NCBI GenBank assembly: GCA_015057715.1
Contig: SVDS01000008.1
Span: 1 to 64,000 of the forward strand
Length of the DNA: 64,000 nucleotides
From: Paenibacillaceae bacterium
Lineage (GTDB): Bacteria > Bacillota > Clostridia > Lachnospirales > Lachnospiraceae
Direction of reading: 5' to 3'
In this document: positions 62,020 to 64,000 of the stretch, piece by piece
Numbering within the stretch: position 1 is the first letter of the stretch
How the letters are laid out: each line of letters begins with the position of its first letter
Program-made: the position numbers and the translations under genes
The notes under the pieces: model-generated
Databases searched by the model: none
Seen by the model: only the letters and a program-made list of their open reading frames with translations
Told to the model about the DNA's origin: nothing

Positions 62020-63624
62020 GTGAAACATATATTTATTAGAATTATAAGCGAAAAGAAAAAATCATTTATTTTTCTAACTTTAATTAATATTTTTGTTATT
62101 ACAATGGGAGTCTTACTGCCTTATCTGAATGGTAAATTCATTGATCTGCTAACATTAAAAGAAAGATACAGGGTTATTTTGGAGATGTGCCTGTTGATTT
62201 TGGCAATTGGACTTGCTAGCGTGCTTCTTTATTATATAAAGCAGATTCTGGAGGCCAGTATCAGGTTAAAATCTGCTTACTCCATTAAACTGGAGGTTGT
62301 TGAGCACATCAGAAGGATCCCCATACTGATTTATAAGAAATATAATCCCTCTTATTTGAATCAAAGGACCGAGCAGGATATAAGTGATATAGTAGCATTT
62401 ATTATTGCAAATTATGCGACTGCTTTTATTAATTTCGTCCAGATTCTTGTGCTGCTGTTTATTATCTTTAGAATCAGCAGAAATATAACCATAATGATGC
62501 TGATTTTTTTCCCCATTTATTATTTTACTTATTTAAAGTTCAGAAAACCTTTATACGATAGAAGTTATGAAGCAAAAGAAGCACAGAATTCTTTTTTTAA
62601 TTCATTAAATGATCAGTTTACTTTTATGGAAGATATTAAAATTAATTCTAATTATGAAAATAACAATAAATATTTATTTTTTGAGTTTAATAATTATTTT
62701 AAAAAGTATATAAATTACGTAAAAACAAGTGGAAAATTTTCATCTTTGGATGGGATTATTTCTATTGTTTTTCAGGTTGCTGCTTTCTTACAGGGAGGCT
62801 GGGAAACCCTAAACGGAAAAATGTCCATTGGTGAACTATCTATTATTAGCACATATTTCGCAATGGCTCTTCAGGTAATAAAGTATTACTTTGAATTAGG
62901 TAAAAATTATCAAAATGTAAAAACTTCTGTAAACAGATTAAATGAAATATTTGATATTGAAGTTGAGCAGGACGGAAAATTAATTATAGAAAAGATAAAT
63001 TCTATATCATGTGACCTTACCTTTAAATATGATGGCAGTAAAAATTTAATTGAAAAAATAAAAATTGACATTGAAAAAGGAAATATATGTAGCATCGTTG
63101 GTAAAAATGGAAGTGGTAAATCAACTATCTCCAAACTATTGATTGGTATATTAAATACTAACGATGTATTTTATAATGAGAATAGAATTAGTTCAATTAA
63201 TATGATGAACCTGAGAAGTAAAAAAATACTTTATATTTCTCAATCTTTAATGTATCCAAACCGAACTATTAAGGAAATATATCAGGAATATAACGAAAAT
63301 ATCAAATTAAATGATATATTAAAAAAAATAAAGGATATAGATCTGAACGATGAAGAGAACATAATAAATTTTTACAATGAAAATTGGGATAAAAACGTAA
63401 ACTCACTATCAGGTGGAGAAAAGCAAATTATATCTATATTTAAGTGTATAGTCAGAGATGCAGAATTTATTATATTCGACGAGCCTACATCAAATTTAGA
63501 TGCTAAAAGGGCAGAAATGTTTTTAAACATCATTAAATATCTTCAAAAAAAACAAAAATTATTATTAATTATAACTCATGATTTATCGCTGGTAGATGTC
63601 TGTGATACTTTAATAGAATTATAA
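62020..63624 (+). CDS. ABC transporter, fused permease-ATPase (peptide exporter)
   Basis: TM domain then 'CSIVGKNGSGKSTISKLLIGIL' (Walker A), 'NSLSGGEKQIISIFK' (signature), 'FIIFDEPTSNLDAKRAEMF' (Walker B). GTG start; no C39 peptidase domain. Confidence 0.93.
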   Translation: MKHIFIRIISEKKKSFIFLTLINIFVITMGVLLPYLNGKFIDLLTLKERYRVILEMCLLILAIGLASVLLYYIKQILEASIRLKSAYSIKLEVVEHIRRIPILIYKKYNPSYLNQRTEQDISDIVAFIIANYATAFINFVQILVLLFIIFRISRNITIMMLIFFPIYYFTYLKFRKPLYDRSYEAKEAQNSFFNSLNDQFTFMEDIKINSNYENNNKYLFFEFNNYFKKYINYVKTSGKFSSLDGIISIVFQVAAFLQGGWETLNGKMSIGELSIISTYFAMALQVIKYYFELGKNYQNVKTSVNRLNEIFDIEVEQDGKLIIEKINSISCDLTFKYDGSKNLIEKIKIDIEKGNICSIVGKNGSGKSTISKLLIGILNTNDVFYNENRISSINMMNLRSKKILYISQSLMYPNRTIKEIYQEYNENIKLNDILKKIKDIDLNDEENIINFYNENWDKNVNSLSGGEKQIISIFKCIVRDAEFIIFDEPTSNLDAKRAEMFLNIIKYLQKKQKLLLIITHDLSLVDVCDTLIEL

Positions 63625-63730
63625 CTAGGGCACGTATACATTGTATGATTCAATTGTAAAGATAGAAGAATACAGTGGTACGAATGGATCTATAACCAAA
63701 CAATAAGTGAAGATATCTTTATTAATAAAT

Positions 63731-63790
63731 AAGCCGCAGGCATGATTGCTTGTGGCTAGAATTTTAATTTTTATAGGGTCATTACACTTC
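63731..63790. repeat. Dispersed intergenic repeat, copy 4 (5' part)
   Basis: AAGCCGCAGGCATGATTGCTTGTGGCT matches 5327-5353 with one change; weaker match continues. Confidence 0.65.
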
Positions 63791-63814
63791 ATAAATTCAT
63801 GGCATAACAATCAT

Positions 63815-64000
63815 CTATTTGGTCTCATATCCGTTAAAACATCTGAGCATGTAAACAAATGTTTCAAGGTCTGAATCTTCCCATTTTGAAATGCGTTTAT
63901 AAAACTCTTTTTCTTTATCCTTAATAGCTTTCAACGCTTTTTCACGACCCAGTTCCGTTAAAGATAACAAAACTCCTCGGCGGTCTTCCGGGTGAGTCTC
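63815..64000 (-). CDS. MarR-family regulator C-terminus (runs off the window)
   Basis: Minus-strand translation ETHPEDRRGVLLSLTELGREKALKAIKDKEKEFYKRISKWEDSDLETFVYMLRCFNGYETK*: MarR wing 'EDRR...LSLTELG'. Confidence 0.7.
   Translation of the reverse strand, partial: ETHPEDRRGVLLSLTELGREKALKAIKDKEKEFYKRISKWEDSDLETFVYMLRCFNGYETK

Overview
This is a 64 kb low-GC window, most likely from an anaerobic Firmicute of the Clostridia / Lachnospiraceae type (inferred from gene content, codon bias and agrD type). It is dominated by accessory modules separated by transposon relics and short dispersed repeats. Left to right: (1) cell-surface genes; (2) a DarT-type ADP-ribosyltransferase with a NADAR-like antitoxin, beside a tRNA/tmRNA 3'-end-like attachment fragment; (3) a decayed IS30-family element; (4) a VgrG-like / DcrB-like / DUF4280 PAAR-like / Rhs polymorphic-toxin operon with no visible sheath or tube genes; (5) a relic zone with a c-di-GMP-I riboswitch and two related copies of a small conserved element; (6) a defence-like island (DUF4297/Cap4-like nuclease plus SMC/ABC ATPase, 4-fold beta-flower protein, DUF3800 protein); (7) a sugar-utilisation module; (8) a AAA+ ATPase-RyR fusion; (9) a redox gene module; (10) a hemicellulase/esterase cluster with repeated CBM6 modules and a broken dockerin; (11) an agr quorum-sensing locus whose agrD is missing from the supplied ORF track; (12) a divergently transcribed RiPP-like cluster. 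Its 54-aa precursor ends in an alternating (V/A)-N tract with all 12 Asn at odd positions. The pattern resembles the polytheonamide C-terminus, but there is no nitrile-hydratase-like leader. Matching 10-11-10 bp direct repeats lie upstream of agrBD and upstream of the RiPP operon, which suggests quorum control of the peptide. I consider items 11 and 12 together the most interesting system here. All family calls are by eye from protein sequence; no database search was run.
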